64,000 bases of DNA from Diplonema papillatum (GCA_030068145.1 JAPJBO010000592.1:79942-143941), one strand, 5' to 3'. Shown: positions 1-11,754, counted from the first letter of the stretch. Numbers and translations are program-made. The notes: generated by a model not told the origin, from the letters alone.

Positions 1-183
1 CAACGGACTACAACCGACCACCAGCCAGCAATTGCCTCAAACTCCCCCGATACTACGGGAACCGAGGAGCCTAGTACAAGCAGATTAACCCTCTGCCCTC
101 GCTGTTTCCAAATGAAGCATCATTTCCAAATTCGTGTGTCATGCTGGCTCTTGCCGGATGCTAGCGAGCGAGCGTTACTCTGA
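1..183 (+). pseudogene. C-terminal protein fragment, possibly the end of another RT-USP element
   Basis: The frame is open from the first base to a TGA at 181-183. It reads as a Thr/Ser/Pro-rich linker followed by a CPRC pair. This order resembles the linker and finger that end the USP protein at 16558-17982, where a Thr/Ser-rich stretch precedes a CPYC pair. I do not see the matching LRxHxxxC half of the finger, and the piece is cut by the window edge. The link to the RT-USP family is inference from composition and order only. It could equally be unrelated low-complexity coding sequence. Confidence 0.25.
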
Positions 184-1355
184 TGAGTCTCATGCTTCTG
201 CAATTCCCATAGACTATCGCGTCTGGCCGCGGTCTTCATCGTTCCCAGAGCCAAGACATCCACCGATAAGTGCAATTGATGTCACCCTCGATCAACCGCA
301 GTTGAGCCGAGGGGAACAGTTGTTTTGCCTTTCCGATTGCTCGGGATTTTTGATTTCCTTCATGACCATGTTTGAATGAGTCGGTGTTTCCTCGTCTTTA
401 CACTTCTTCTTCAATTGTTTAACCCCAACGTCCGGGTGCGGCCCCGTTTCTCCGCTCCTCTGCTCTTCTGCTTCACCTCATGCTTCCATCCGGGCCTGCC
501 TGCGCTTCCAGTCCGCTGGGTATTGTTCCTGGGGTATCTTCCATTACGGGTCCCCGTTTTCGAGCGACCTGCCTGAGGTACGGCACGCTCTCTCGCTTGC
601 CATCTTGCCTGCTCGCAGAACGGCCTCGAATGCCTGCATTTACGGCACTCATCGTCTGCATCGATGCTGCATCCGCGGTACGTGCTTACTTTTCAGTCGA
701 CAACTACTGCTCCCGACACATTGAGCTAATGCTAACTCCACTGCAGAACTGTCTCTGCTAATTACGTGACGCTTGTTTGCACGCAGTTGCGCGTCCACGA
801 ACGCCACGCACCCATGCTCGGTAGCCATTCCTCCCAGCTGCCGGGGTTGTTGGTACCCGCATTTCGGAGTGCATCGAAACCCCTGCAGAGCTCAAACAGC
901 GGCTTGGTCAGCCACAGTTTGAAAGGATGCGGAACCAAAGGTAGCAGTCCATCTTAAGCCATCCGACAGCACCTTCTAGGCGAGAGGGAAAACCGGTTGT
1001 ACTTGATGGGCGGGGAACCCGCCCGTCCGAACCGCTTGTTGCCGACTTCTGTTCCGATGGCACAGCCGAGCGGGTTGAGTGTGGGAACTTCTGTCCCTCG
1101 TTCTGATCCGATGAAGATGCTGCTTCTCTTTCCGTTTTCCAAGCTACAGAAGGGGCCTCAAACCGACAAAATATTCACGATACCGAAGCCCATAGGCTGA
1201 ACATAACAGAAGGGCGAGGGACCGCAAAGAGCGGGACAAACCCCCACGAGCACCAGACGATCATGAAACGTGGCAAAATCCACCGCGAAGCCTGAAATCT
1301 CCACGACCAAGGGTGCTATCGGGTGCTGGGGAGACAAAAATAAAAACCCCGGACC
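184..1355. other. No recognisable gene
   Basis: I see only short open frames on both strands, no family motif and no clear splice structure. The stretch probably belongs to an upstream intron of the Sey1 gene, whose GTPase-domain exons are not visible in this window. Confidence 0.4.
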
Positions 1356-1403
1356 CCCCCCCCCCCCCGAACAATCCTTCACTAAATCCGCGGTTAAATA
1401 ACC
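1356..1403. repeat. Left target-site duplication of RT-USP copy 1 (48 bp)
   Basis: Thirteen C residues of a 15-C run plus 35 bases ending TTAAATAACC are repeated exactly at 2467-2514, on the other side of the inserted element. This is a long duplication of the kind produced by staggered cutting during target-primed reverse transcription. Confidence 0.85.
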
Positions 1404-1803
1404 GTGGGGTGACGTTTACCTCGCGGCCTTTGTCCGGATCCCCCGGAATGCCCACGACATGACTGTCCGTGCCCCGTCACCCTCCATGGTGCTTCCTACT
1501 CAGGATCGGCTACCCGACTTGCCTGCACCCCCAGGTTCAGCCGGTAATTTGATGAGCCGGCAGTCGGAAGGATCACCTGACTCCTTCTGCCCCTTTGGTA
1601 ATTCGCCACCCTGCCCGCCCTTGCCGGACTCCCAATGTCTGACACCGCATGGTCAGTTGTTTGAACAGCAGTTAACAGGTTCCCCGGTGCTGCGATGTCA
1701 ACACTGCTCCGTCGAATGCACGAAGGATGGCCAGACGTTCCAAGGTCTGAGGGGACTCCGCGCGCATGAGAGACGTTGCCACCTCGCGGGTGTGAGATTC
1801 TGA
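1404..1803 (+). pseudogene. USP C-terminal strand and C2HC finger of an RT-USP element
   Basis: The frame continues upstream of the apparent ATG at 1459. It begins with residues that in the longer copy at 53.7 kb follow a USP-type WxxFDD motif (WGDVYLAAFV), then a Pro/Ser-rich linker, then a finger with the spacing CxxC, LRAHERRC. The partner protein at 16558-17982 ends with the same layout: CPYC, then LRVHQRFC. The catalytic Cys and His boxes are missing through 5' truncation, so this is a dead fragment. It sits in a presumed intron of the Sey1 gene on the same strand. Confidence 0.7.
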
Positions 1804-2466
1804 TCCGCGTCGTTTGAGCCTCATCGGATTCTTGATTGCTGGCTGGTCTATATTTCACTCCGCACCCGTTTACCCTGACTAACGGGAAAAACTCGAAGTG
1901 TCTGTACGAGTGAACGCACACTAACATGAGAGGATGAAGGCACGTATATGCCGCCTGGCCCTGTGCTAGGCGTAGTTTGAGGTTGTACTTATTTCCGAAC
2001 AACCTACCACGAGCTTATCCACCCACACCCCCATTTTTCCCCTTTCTTTTTATTTACTTTTTCCCGCCCGATGTCGCTGATGACTAACGGACCGTCGGAC
2101 CCGTCCCAACGGGGGTGCTTATGGAAGCTGCAATGAAGGCTTAGACCGGTACGGGCTACATGGCAACCCCTGCTCAACATGTAGAACGTGGGGGGCCCTT
2201 GATCACATTCATTACGGGTGTGGTCGTGGTGTCGGTCGCAATAGTCGCTTTGCTAGCCAAAGAGAGAGATAGAGAGAAAAAGAGCGCCAGAGAGAAAAGA
2301 AAAGATAACGTTATCTTCCGGAAAAGAAGGGTTACGCGAACCCCCGAAAAAATAATTACCCCCCAAAAAAAATATACAGAAAAAAGTAAAAACACAAACC
2401 GACGGTGACCCCCAAAACCTTTTTCAACCTTTCCAACACCCTTCAAGCTAAACCATTATACAACGA
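1404..2466 (+). mobile_element. 5'-truncated RT-USP retroelement, copy 1
   Basis: The segment matches 53782-54856 almost base for base for about 1 kb, differing mainly in an A-run near the 3' end. It starts inside the USP tail, runs through a C2HC finger and a long 3' UTR, and stops at TTATACAACGA directly before an oligo-C run. It is bracketed by a 48-bp direct repeat. 5' truncation, a constant 3' end and a long variable duplication are the known signature of target-primed retrotransposition. The two long copies look young because they are nearly identical. Confidence 0.85.
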
Positions 2467-2514
2467 CCCCCCCCCCCCCGAACAATCCTTCACTAAATCC
2501 GCGGTTAAATAACC
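2467..2514. repeat. Right target-site duplication of RT-USP copy 1
   Basis: Exact direct repeat of 1356-1403. The element's 3' end ACGA abuts the C-run with no poly(A) tail. Confidence 0.85.
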
Positions 2515-2631
2515 TGGCCTCAGTGGTGCAAGCACCACGCGCTCTTCAAACCCAAGAAACATTTCCCCCCCCGGTACAAACCCGGCACGAACCCGGAAAA
2601 ACTCCAGGGTGGATCACACCATTTATTGTAC

Positions 2632-3825
2632 AGATTTTCGTACATTATTGTATACAATACTGTACAATAATACAATAATTTACAATAATGTACAAGAATG
2701 TACAATAATATACAATACATTATTGTACGACTGCAGTCCCAGCGATCCTGATGCTCCAGCAGCAATCAGACACTCTTCTGATATCCTAGAAATGACGGGA
2801 ACTGCCTCCCTTTTCTGCAAAATAGAACACATGGCCCACGGTTCTGAGGCCAAACTCCTGCAGAAGGGAAGAAACTCCACGAAAAGGTCAACGAACAAAC
2901 TGGGCCGCAACAAGAAACTGCCCAGTGCACTTAAACATCTGCGAGATCGAGAAAGGATTGAGCAGAACAGCAAACTCGAAAAAGGCTTTCCCAGATGTTG
3001 AAGACTGGAATACACAGTCCGAGCATTTACCAAAAATGCGCGTACTCCATAACCCCTTTAGGCGCATCAGGCGCACCTGGATTTACCACCCAATTCAAAA
3101 AGTTAGTTTGCAGAGATGTATATTCCGTTGCGGGAAGCTTCTGACAGCTATCTCGCTGCGCCCAATTGCAGCAGATATCTGAATGAAAGGGGCAGTATTT
3201 CCGTTCACGCCCTGGAGAGCATGCTCGGTCGGGGAAACGAGAAAGAACGAAATACGATGTATTTCACTTCCCTGCTGCGTTCGACCCTGAAAACGTCGTT
3301 TTGAAGCAAACGTCTGTATCAAGGGTCTTCACCTCGGGAAACCTTCACTCAATTTCCGGACTGAACTGAGTCCGAAGTGAAGATTGCCGAAGTGACGATT
3401 GTCGAAGTGAAGATCCACCAAGACATCTCGCCACGACACCTGTCGTGGGCAACTGCCTTTCGAATGTTTGTCGCTCTTTGTGGTAGCCCATGATATGACA
3501 CCTGCTGCATCTTCACCCTCTTGAACTGCAACGCTGTCTTTTTGCGCTCGAACACCCATGACAAAGACACCATGTTCGGAAGTCTGTCGAGTTCATCGGG
3601 TCATTCCATGTCGTGAACCTTCCACACGCCTTACCTCCTGTACCACTGCGTGTACAATAATGTACAATAATCGTACAATAATATACAATAACTGTACAAT
3701 AATGTACAATATTGTACATTATTGTACATTAATGTACATTAATGTACAATAATGTACAATAATGTACAATAAAAATACAATAATTCTTGGTCGGCGGGGG
3801 AAATACAATAATGTACAATAGTCCA
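2632..3825. mobile_element. Putative DNA element bounded by TGTACAATAA palindrome arrays
   Basis: Two arrays of TGTACA palindromes separated by ATAA or ATTA spacers lie at about 2632-2735 and 3650-3825, enclosing about 900 bases of unlike sequence. The pattern matches the subterminal arrays of other TIR elements here (18.5, 30.0 and 35.6 kb) but with another palindrome. I could not fix exact termini or a target duplication, and the interior has no protein I recognise. The interior open frames on either strand are short. Confidence 0.45.
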
Positions 3826-3884
3826 TCCGTTTCACAACCGTGAAAAATACTGTATTTTCCGAGACTAGAGGTATGCTAATAGCT

Positions 3885-3970
3885 CTATCGAGCCAACCCC
3901 ACTTTTTAGGGGGTCGGGGGCGAAGCCCGGGGGCACTTTTTCGTAGTGTTTTTCGTAGTGTTTTTTTGGG
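3885..3970. repeat. GC hairpin repeat with TTTTCGTAG tail
   Basis: CGAGCCAACC, a T-run, a GGTC...AGCCCGG hairpin and TTTTTCGTAG occur here and again, diverged, at about 5258-5322. It is a short dispersed repeat of unknown class. The second copy lies just past a Sey1 exon. Confidence 0.5.
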
Positions 3971-4468
3971 TCAGAATTTTTGTCAGCGGCCATAGCTTTT
4001 TTTGCCCCTGGAAATTGACACCGTGATGGCAGAGTGAACGGCGCCAGGGTTTAGGGCTGGAGTTCCCGGGTACGGTACTTCAACCGTCTTAGGTTTTAGA
4101 CACTGATATAAAGCTTGGGCGATGCTAAGTTCTGGCGATGCTTAGTTCGAGGGGGGAGTCTAGAGTCCCCGTGTGGCAGAGGAAATCGTTGAAGAAAACA
4201 CAAGAAGCCGCAGCAGGAGAAGTCGCACTCACAGTGGCAGGCGGAGCACTTGTTGTGAAGCGTGTTTTCGACCACTATTCAAGCATTGAAAGCAGCAACC
4301 ATGGAGCAACCAGAGTTGTGCGGCGTATTGTGTCCTGAAAGCAAGGCACAATGCCAGCTGCAAAGTTGCAGTTGGCGTAGCCTTATTCCGTTATTTTGCA
4401 ATCTTCACTTGGTATTCCTGTCGGTGCCTCGAATACGGGCCAAATACATGGTTCTTCAGTGGCTTACA

Positions 4469-4540
4469 CATTCTCGCATGCGAGAATATGCGAGAATTTC
4501 ATGCGAGAATGCGAGAATCATTCTCGCATACGAGCCGGAT
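4469..4540. repeat. TGCGAGAAT palindromic tandem array
   Basis: Several copies of TGCGAGAAT in both orientations form a palindrome around ATTCTCGCATGCGAGAAT. No partner array was found, so it may be a solo end of a transposon or a simple repeat. Confidence 0.5.
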
Positions 4541-4711
4541 CGGATATATGCCTAGGGGGTAGATGACAACGAATTATACTGATCCAAATATTTTTCCTAT
4601 TCAAATACTTTCCTATCAACCCGAAAGACGGTAAAAAAAGAGTTCATACGCGATGTTGGGCGAAATTATTCATTCGGACTTTAAAACAACAGGTTCGATT
4701 TCCGTGTTCAG

Positions 4712-5244
4712 TTCCTTCCTCACATCAGTCTTCCGGCGTTTCAAGACGCAGTTGTTGTGCTTCGTGATGAGTTCTTAAAAGAAAGCACTGAGGACTACGC
4801 CTTCAAAAGCAGTGGGGAGTGGAGGAGCAGCGGTGTCGTTATCGGGGAACTGGACAGCTACTCTCAAAGCTGCTGGGAAGCCATTAAGAGTGACCGTGAT
4901 ATCAATATTCCAGAGGAAAAAGAGTTAGTTGCTCGCCATCGTGCCGCCGAAGCCAGCAAGAAGATTAAGGCAGACGCCGCACAGCGGGCCGATGGGATTA
5001 AGCAGCAACTGAAAAACGGTGAAGTCATTAAAGGTTTGCGGAAAGCATTCAAAGCGTCAATGGAGGCTGGCCTGATCGCCTTCCGGGAGGAAACCCAGCA
5101 GTTCTCCCGCTACCAGGATATTCTCGATGCGGAAATGGTTCAACTACGTGAAGAGTACGCGGAGAAGATTGAGTCGACAATGGAAGTCTTTTATGCCTCA
5201 GCCTGCAAATCAGTTGATCGAGATGCGAAGGATGCCCTTGCCAC
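4712..5244 (+). CDS. SEY1: Sey1/RHD3-type GTPase, internal exon (middle helical domain)
   Basis: This exon codes for part of the helical bundle of the Sey1/RHD3/atlastin-like GTPases. These proteins are anchored in the ER membrane and drive homotypic fusion of ER tubules. The protein starts around SLPAFQDAVVVLRDEF, matching the LPxF...LRxxF segment that follows the GTPase domain in the family. It continues with WEAIKSDRDINIPEEKELVA, a close match to the family's W..IKSxKDLNIPxxKE segment, then a long charged helix. Acceptor: TTCAG before 4712 (a second AG lies at 4726). Donor: GTATGC at 5245, leaving a split codon (phase 2). The GTPase exons are not visible upstream. The identification is strong from motif order. 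The exact start is less certain. Confidence 0.8.
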
Positions 5245-7636
5245 GTATGCACTGTTGCTTTTTTTTACGAGCCAACCTCTTTTTTGGTCCGGGCGGAGCC
5301 CGGCAGCTATTTTTCGTAGTTGCTAACTTTACTCCAGCGCTGCATGCGGGCACTGTTGTTCTTCATGCCGCAAAGACCAGCACAGCGAATGGGGTGTTTT
5401 GCAGGGAAGTACCCCTTTAGTCCAATGTTCAGCGCGTGGCCGAATTGGTGGACACGATCTCATCCCATTTGTACGTTGAGCCCCTTGCACGTTGTCACAC
5501 GACAGCCCTACGAACAACCGCCAATGCTGCGTCATCTATGGTGAACTTGGAACCAGTGTGATGTCTCATCTCACCTTTTAGACACAGCTGTGCCACTATT
5601 TTCCAAGCTTCGCTTGGTGGGCACAAAGACTGCGACGGCATCTTGAGGATGACTCCCTAGCAACTATTCTGTTCGTCGGAGTTGAACCAAGATGGACGAT
5701 GGGGCATACCCGAGAACATGCACCAGTACATCAATACTCAATCTTCTCACCTTGCCCCCACCCACCCGCAGTGTCCTGAACGTCTGTGGTGCATCACGAC
5801 ATTCAATGATTCGTGCAGACACGGTAGTCATTGCACGGCTTTTCTACGTTTCATTTCGAGTTGCACCACGACAGCGAGAACGAAGGGGCGGACAACCTCC
5901 GGCGTCACCCCTTGGACGTGCAGGGAGGCCAAAGGAGCGTAACGTAAATCACACCTAATGCATCGCGCTACGAAGAGGTCGCCGGATTCACAAAGAAACA
6001 GCAAGACTATAGCTAACTACACGTTCCGGAGAGCAGCGTCTTTCATCGGACAATCGAACCACAGAGCGACAAAGAAAATTGACTCTTCTCAAGACTACAA
6101 CCCTGACGTGTTCTGGCTGTTTCTCAGGAAGTCGGTATGCTATTGACGTGCTGTTGACAAAATACCCACGATGGGCACGTATCCACGGGGTGGGGGGTGG
6201 AATGGGGGGGCGCCCAGGGTTAACGGACATCCAGGCGATTAGGAAATCACAAGGGGCGTTGTTGATTTGGCTAACATTTCGGTCTTGCTTTACAACAGGA
6301 ACCCCCCTGGTCCGGGTTCCTGGTAAGGTCCCCGAAACTCCCCGATACTCAGCCCGATTTTGGTGGGGAAAATGGGGCTGCAGGTGTACAGGTTGGTAGT
6401 TGGGTGGACAGATGGGTGGATGGGGGCCCAACTGTTTTGGTCGTCGCGCGGTCCAGCATTTGTCCGGTCCAATATTTCCGGTCCAACTTTTTTGAGTTAA
6501 CAAAGCATTGTTGGTACTAAAAATTAGTAGTTGGCAGCGTACTAAAAGCAACAAACAAACGGAAGCGCCATTGGTGTGGTCGGTATAGCCAGGGGGAACT
6601 ACCAGGATTTTTCAAACGCCACGCACCGGCGCCAAACCGGGAGCTTTGGAGTGAGCAAAACGGTTCCTCTTGCTTGGGCTTTCCACAGAAGGGCCAAGCC
6701 TTTTGAAAAATGGAGCCTTCGGGGTGTCGGGGGTGGTGCTTTCGTGACGCCGTGGCATGAAGGATTCGTTGGAAAGACGCTATCGCAGGACTCGCAAAAG
6801 TCGGTTGGCTCACGCTTGCAGGAACCTAAGTAAAGCTCGCTACCGGGCCCCCTTCAAAGTTCCCCAAGAGGACTGTAGGAAAAGCACAGCTGCCACCATT
6901 GCGTGCTTGTACTGGTCCTTGAACATAATCGCGTTATCGTGACGGATGGCAGAAGCCTGACCGATCGAGATCTGCAGAATATCTTGGACAGCCCACAGAT
7001 AAAATTGGCAGCACGCAATCAAGAGTCCGGTGATAGACGAAAATATGTGCTTGAGCCCAACTTGTCTGCATGGAAGGGAAGCTAAGGGCAGCTGACAAGA
7101 AGTTACTTCCTGATAAACTGCATGCCCTCACCCGAAGCATGCCATTCAAGGCTAATGTTGTTGTTGGCAAACTGCTCTACGATCTCTGGAATAGAAGGAT
7201 GCAGAGCCCGAAGAACCCAAGGCTTTGCCGTGTCCGAAGTCTCCCTCTCGCCAGCGAAAGAAGCAAACAAGCCAGAGCCTCTCCTTGCGCGCCATTCCGA
7301 CACTCCAATCCCTCTTGGGTTTGGGCAAGAAGGTGATCCGCAATCACGTTCAGAAGCCCAGGTGGCGTTTGCATCAGCTCCTCTACTCTGGGAGAAACCG
7401 GAAGCTCTCCGGAGATGGTACCTGCATTCCAACTCGTCCTCTTGGGAAAGGCCAGTCGACGGCTGTATGCAAGTGGGCGGAGGTCCTGGGACTGCGAAGG
7501 CGTGACTCGGCCAAGCACCAGTTTCTCCTCCTGCAACGCAACCTTGCCTTCAGCACGGCCATTATGACTGTCATTCTGGTTATCAACCTTGCTCCTCGCT
7601 CGGGTTGCCGTCTTCAACCGCGACCGCCTCTGATAG
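5245..7636. other. Sey1 intron sequence without a recognisable gene
   Basis: It begins with a GTATGC donor. It contains a diverged copy of the 3.9-kb hairpin repeat (5258-5322) and a motif near 6335-6360 (AACTCCCCGATACTCAGCCC) that recurs in diverged form at about 19670-19745. A CCGGTCCAAC-T motif near 6480 also recurs at about 20560 and 23130. A short family exon (about 20-30 codons) that should lie between the visible Sey1 exons was not found here. Confidence 0.4.
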
Positions 7637-7700
7637 TTTGGGTTAGAATGCAAATAATCTGTGACGATATGCGGTGTCGCGGTTATCTCTTCGTACGTGA
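7637..7700 (-). repeat. Conserved 3' tail of a dispersed retroelement family
   Basis: Read on the minus strand this ends in GCATTCTAACCCAA. The same end, with ATTATCGCCACAGATTCTT before it, closes minus-strand fragments at about 45085 and 25253, is partly kept at about 15065, and appears on the plus strand near 36890. It marks the 3' terminus of one retroelement family. Confidence 0.6.
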
Positions 7701-10146
7701 TGTGTCATTCTTTCATCGTCTCCCCTGGCCCTTTGCCTTTCCAGCTTGAGGGACAGTGGACGAAAATACGCTCCTTTCGAAGTTTCGTGTTGCAGCGCAC
7801 GGATGGGAAGTGTGCTCTGCCACCCGAGCCGCCGTCAGCGAAAATCGGAAGAGGCCTCGCGTTTACCGTCTCAGGACTGTGTCGTGACCTGGCGCATAGC
7901 ATGCTAACTTCGAGGTACCTGAAGAGTGCGAGGAGTCAGCGGGAGCTTCGCGACCCCCTGGGGAAGGAATCGTTCGCTTGGGTGAAGAAAGACGCGCCAT
8001 CGGGGTTATCGTTTGTAACTGGGGCCGATGGGCGGCTCACTGCGAACTTGGCAGAAGTTGACGCGTTGGTGAGGAGGAGTTGGGATCCAGTGCTCCGCAT
8101 GTACGCCGAGAAGAGGGAACCCGAGTTTGCCCCTTTCTTCCAGGAGTACAAAGACTTTATCACGCAACACCCATGCAATCTAAATCCGATCACGGCCGAG
8201 CGGCTTCGTCAGGTGGCGAAAAAGAAGAGCGTACAGACGTCTTGCGGTGTAGACGGCTGGCGCATGCGTGAAATCGCCGCTCTGCCGAATGCAATCCTGG
8301 AAAGCTTTGTCGTGGTGCTCAACGAGGTAGAGGAAACCGGCTTCTGGCCCGACGGAGTCCTGGACGCAATGGTCACCTTAATTCCTAAAGGAGAAGGGAG
8401 TGATCCACTGAAGCTGCGTCCGATTACTGTCTCGAGCGTGGTATATCGACTCTGGGCTAGCGTGCGCCTACAGGATGTCATGCTCTGGCAAGAGCTATGG
8501 ATTCACGGGTCTCAACATGGTTTCCGGCACGGCCACTCCTGCGACGACGTGGTCATGGATATCGCCCTATCGATAGAGGAATCACTGACAAACGGTACAC
8601 CCCTGTGCGGGGTCGCACTCGACTTTGCAAAGTGCTTTGACCGCGTCCCTCAGGCCCTGGTGCTCGACTTGACGGAGGCGCTTGGGCTTCACGAGCGTGT
8701 GCTGGCACCCTTACGCCACATATACAAGCACCTGAGGCGTCGCTTCCGGTACCCTTGGGAGTCGGCGAGATATCCACTGTCACCAACGGAATTCTCCAGG
8801 GCTGCCCAATATCAGTGGTCCTGATCAACGCGCTCCTCTCTGTTCTCTCGAAGGCCTTGGTCAGCCGAGCTCGGGTGAGTCCAAAGTCGTTCGCCGACGA
8901 TCTGTACCTGCTGTCGCAACTTGCGAGGCTCCCTCGATCTAACCGGGCGAAGAGCCCTCTTGCGGTTCTCTCCCTGGATGCAAAAGCACACCTGTGTGAT
9001 CCGGCATGCGCCTCAGGTTTCAGCTTATTCCGCACGTTCGTGAAACAATACGGGAAAGAGAGGTTTCGGGTGAGGATGGACGCTCTCCTTGGCGTGGGAG
9101 CCGACTCGTCTATCAAGGGTCCCGTAGGTCCTATAGCTAATCTTCTGCGGGAGATAATATTCCTACGGGCCACGCAGCACAGCTTCCAGTCCCTGTCTTT
9201 CGACGGGACTCCCGTGTCGCTACTCGGAAAAGAAGCCCCACACCTCTTTCGTGAGGGCCTGCGTCTGCGCGCGTGGCGTTACTTGACCACACAGAGACAA
9301 GGATTTGACGGAATCGAAGGAGGGGTGGACGTACGTGCCATGAATCGGCTTTGGCTGAACCGCGCGACGGACCACAAATTGAGTTCCGCGATCAGTCGAT
9401 GTATTGGGGGAGCGGTGTACTCACGGGAATGGTGCCGCAGGAAGTGGGGTTCGGGGAGCGGCGACTGCGAGTTCTGCGACAGCGGTGCGACGGGGACCCT
9501 GTGGCATTACTACTGGCAATGTCCGGGCCCAGGTTGTAGATGGAACGAGCTGCGATCCCGGTTTTGCATTGCTGAGGCGATGGTCCGGGACATGCCCCAG
9601 TGCTTGTGCATTAGAGGGATACCCCCCTACGGGACCCCTCCTGACCTCCTGGAGAAGATCCAGAGGCTGATCGGTACGATCTCAATCGAGATGGCGCAGG
9701 CGCAGCGGAGCCTTGCGGCAACACGCCCTTGGGAACTCGCCTCAGGTGCGTCGACGAAATACGACGTACACTTAGCAACGGACAGTCGTAAGTTGCTTAC
9801 GACCAACATCGGAACCCGCTTCGCAGCGACGTTGGTCTTCTGGCTGCGGAGTCTATCGTGGGTCAGCTCCAACCCTCTCCCGACGACAGGCGTGGAACTC
9901 GCGCTTGATTTTGAGGCATTTACGCGTTCGAAGCTCCCGGGGAGAACCTTCGCCGAGAAGGGGCTGCAAATTGGGTACCTTATGCGAGCCATCAACGACC
10001 TGTGCTGCGCCGACTCAGCAGGGGGTCTGTTCCCTCCGCTGTTTTGGTGCGCCGGCTATGCCGGGTTGTACCCACCGCCCACGCTTTGCGGCTGGACGGA
10101 AGACCGAGTGGATGTTGGGCAAGCTGGAAACAATTTGCGCCCGTAA
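7661..10146 (+). pseudogene. Non-LTR retrotransposon reverse transcriptase, one frameshift
   Basis: Two overlapping frames (7661-8824 and about 8755-10146) together give one reverse transcriptase. The first holds the thumb-side linker CGVDGWRMREIAALP, finger motif LIPK, motif A DFAKCFDRV and the palm start. The second holds motif B NGILQGCP, catalytic motif C FADDLY and a downstream zinc-type motif CEFC...HYYWQC. A conserved tail follows (VELALDFEAFTRSKLPG). The style, SCGVDGW plus a C-terminal CxxC-HxxxxC, resembles retroelements abundant in dinoflagellates and other algae. The frame changes near 8750, so the copy is broken or mis-sequenced. No endonuclease domain is visible upstream. A continuation rich in Arg/Pro runs in another frame to about 10420. 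It lies in the large Sey1 intron. Confidence 0.85.
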
Positions 10147-10477
10147 CAGCTGGAACGATGCCGTGCCTGAATATCCGCACGACGTACCCTTTGTTCAGTG
10201 GGAGTTGAGATTCTCTGTCAAGATGCTAGCCGCCGCCATAGGGCGGGCTATTGCCAAAAGGAGGAGAGCCCGCGAAACAACGTGTCAACACACGCCTGCC
10301 AGGCGGTCTCGTCCGCCAGTCAGAACGCCCCCGGCTGCGCCACCATCGGTGCAACAATCATCTTTGACAGGGCCACGGCTCGCTCCGCGCCCACGGCGCA
10401 ACGACTTGCGCCCGCCGTAGTAGTACGGGATAGTAGTGGGGCGACCGGATACTCCTCGGAGAGATGGTCCCTGCACT

Positions 10478-11208
10478 CTAACTCGTCTCTCTCTCTCTCT
10501 CATTCTTTCGCCTCTTTAGCTCGACTTGATCGTCGCGCTCAGGCGCGCGTTTAGTGCCTCGCTTCTTCTTCGATTGCTCGTCCAGGTTGCACCGGCGCAC
10601 TTCACTTTCTGGTGCTCGTGGCACACTCCACTTTTCGTGTTCCGTAGCGTTGAACACCGCCCATCTCGCCGCACGCTCTGCCCTTCCACCTCCACACGTA
10701 GGGAAAAGATCCATCCCCACGCCTCGTCGCTGAACTCGTGCTGTCGTCAGCTGTGTCTCGAGCACTTCCATCGTCTCCGTACCACCACGGAAGATCGGCC
10801 TCATCTCGTACCCGGCTCCCACCGTTCTCAGCGACCCTATCTTCCCCAGTTTCCTGTCTGGCAGAAGCGGTCCGTCGCAGTTACGCTCCAGCGCATCCCC
10901 GACGGTTTTTAAAAGTTTTGCGAGTACCCTCGCACGCATGTCAACGGTGTCCCGTCCATCGTCGCTACGACACTGCCCGGAAGATCTAGTTTGGTGCACA
11001 CTTCAAAGTCGACGGCGAGCTCTGCCATCGAGACGTCACCCACCACCGACCAGCACATCCCATCCAGCCAATACTGCAGCGCCCGGAACCACCTCTCTCC
11101 TCCGACCGCCGCGAAGGTCTGCGGTCCCGCGATCGCTTCGGAACCCGGACGGCGCGGGGCCTCTGGTAGAACATTTCCTGCTCTCCTTACCGCAGCTGAT
11201 CCTGTCAC
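10478..11208 (-). pseudogene. C-terminal fragment of a related non-LTR retroelement
   Basis: Minus-strand frames at 10909-11208 contain YWLDGMCWS...AELAVDFEVCTKLDLPG. This lines up with FWLRSLSWV...VELALDFEAFTRSKLPG of the reverse transcriptase at 9.83-9.93 kb. The frame at 10478-10999 continues with GYEMRPIFRGGTETMEVLET and a basic end (KKKRGTKRAPERDD). Both also occur in the fragments at 37.5-38.6 and 45.1-46.1 kb. This ties the basic and Cys-rich repeats of the window to the C-terminus of the same retroelement lineage. Compared with the 45-kb copy, the Cys/His block is missing here. Confidence 0.6.
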
Positions 11209-11550
11209 TACCTGTCAAACCGTGACTCGCAGTCTGTCCTTCCTTCTCATCCAATTCCTTCCTCTTCGGGGCACGCATAGCACATGGCCGCTCCGCGCAA
11301 GTTGGGGCCGTAATACTGCACCTTTGTAGCTCTTCCGCCCCACCTTCGCCAGGGCTGACTGCAGAAAGTGGTCGCCACAAAGGAATTACCCCGAAATTCA
11401 CCGATTTTGGCCTGGACCAGGTGGCTTGTCTCCTGGGGTCTTTGATCTTGATACGCTCGAATTACCCGAAATTGTCCTTCCACTTTGTCGTGTTCCCAAT
11501 ATGAAACCGAAGACGGTAGGCGTAAATGCCACAAGCAAAAAACACTGCAG

Positions 11551-11678
11551 ATTGACAGGATCGCGCAAGATAAACTCGCCCCTGGCCTCGCGAACCTCGT
11601 CAAAGAAGGAGTTTTGGATGCTGAGGAAAAAGACATTTGCTGCGCAAAGCTCAAGGAAGGACTCGAAACTATGCTGAG
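11551..11678 (+). CDS. SEY1: Candidate small exon of the Sey1/RHD3 gene
   Basis: The frame reads IDRIAQDKLAPGLANLVK, then a short acidic stretch, then KLKEGLETMLR. It is flanked by a clean CTGCAG acceptor and a GAG|GTATTC donor. In RHD3 the helical domain contains a similar stretch (a KL...L..PV..LL segment, then D..W..I..L...T..AL), at the right order between the exons at 4.7 and 21.4 kb and on the same strand. The frame enters at phase 0 and leaves at phase 2. This does not join directly to either visible neighbour, so at least one more exon on each side is required. The similarity is modest and a chance open frame cannot be excluded. Confidence 0.45.
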
Positions 11679-11702
11679 GTATTCCATGGTATGTCTTTTT
11701 TC

Positions 11703-11754
11703 TTGAACGGGAAAAACACGCAGTCTTTTATCCCCGAGGTTTTATTATCCTGCA
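11703..11754. repeat. Left 52-bp target-site duplication
   Basis: Fifty-two bases beginning TTGAACGGGAAAAACACG and ending TTATTATCCTGCA are repeated exactly at 12681-12732. They flank the RNase H fragment. The insertion lies only 24 bp past the candidate Sey1 donor. Confidence 0.85.

Noticed and set aside
1496-2002. The 168-codon minus frame repeated at 53876-54382
   Set aside because: It is antisense to the finger-coding frame and is kept only because the two element copies are nearly identical.
2060-2110. Hammerhead ribozyme, prompted by CTGATGA at about 2078 and because Penelope-like elements carry such ribozymes
   Set aside because: The GAAA core and closing stems are not present at the needed places.
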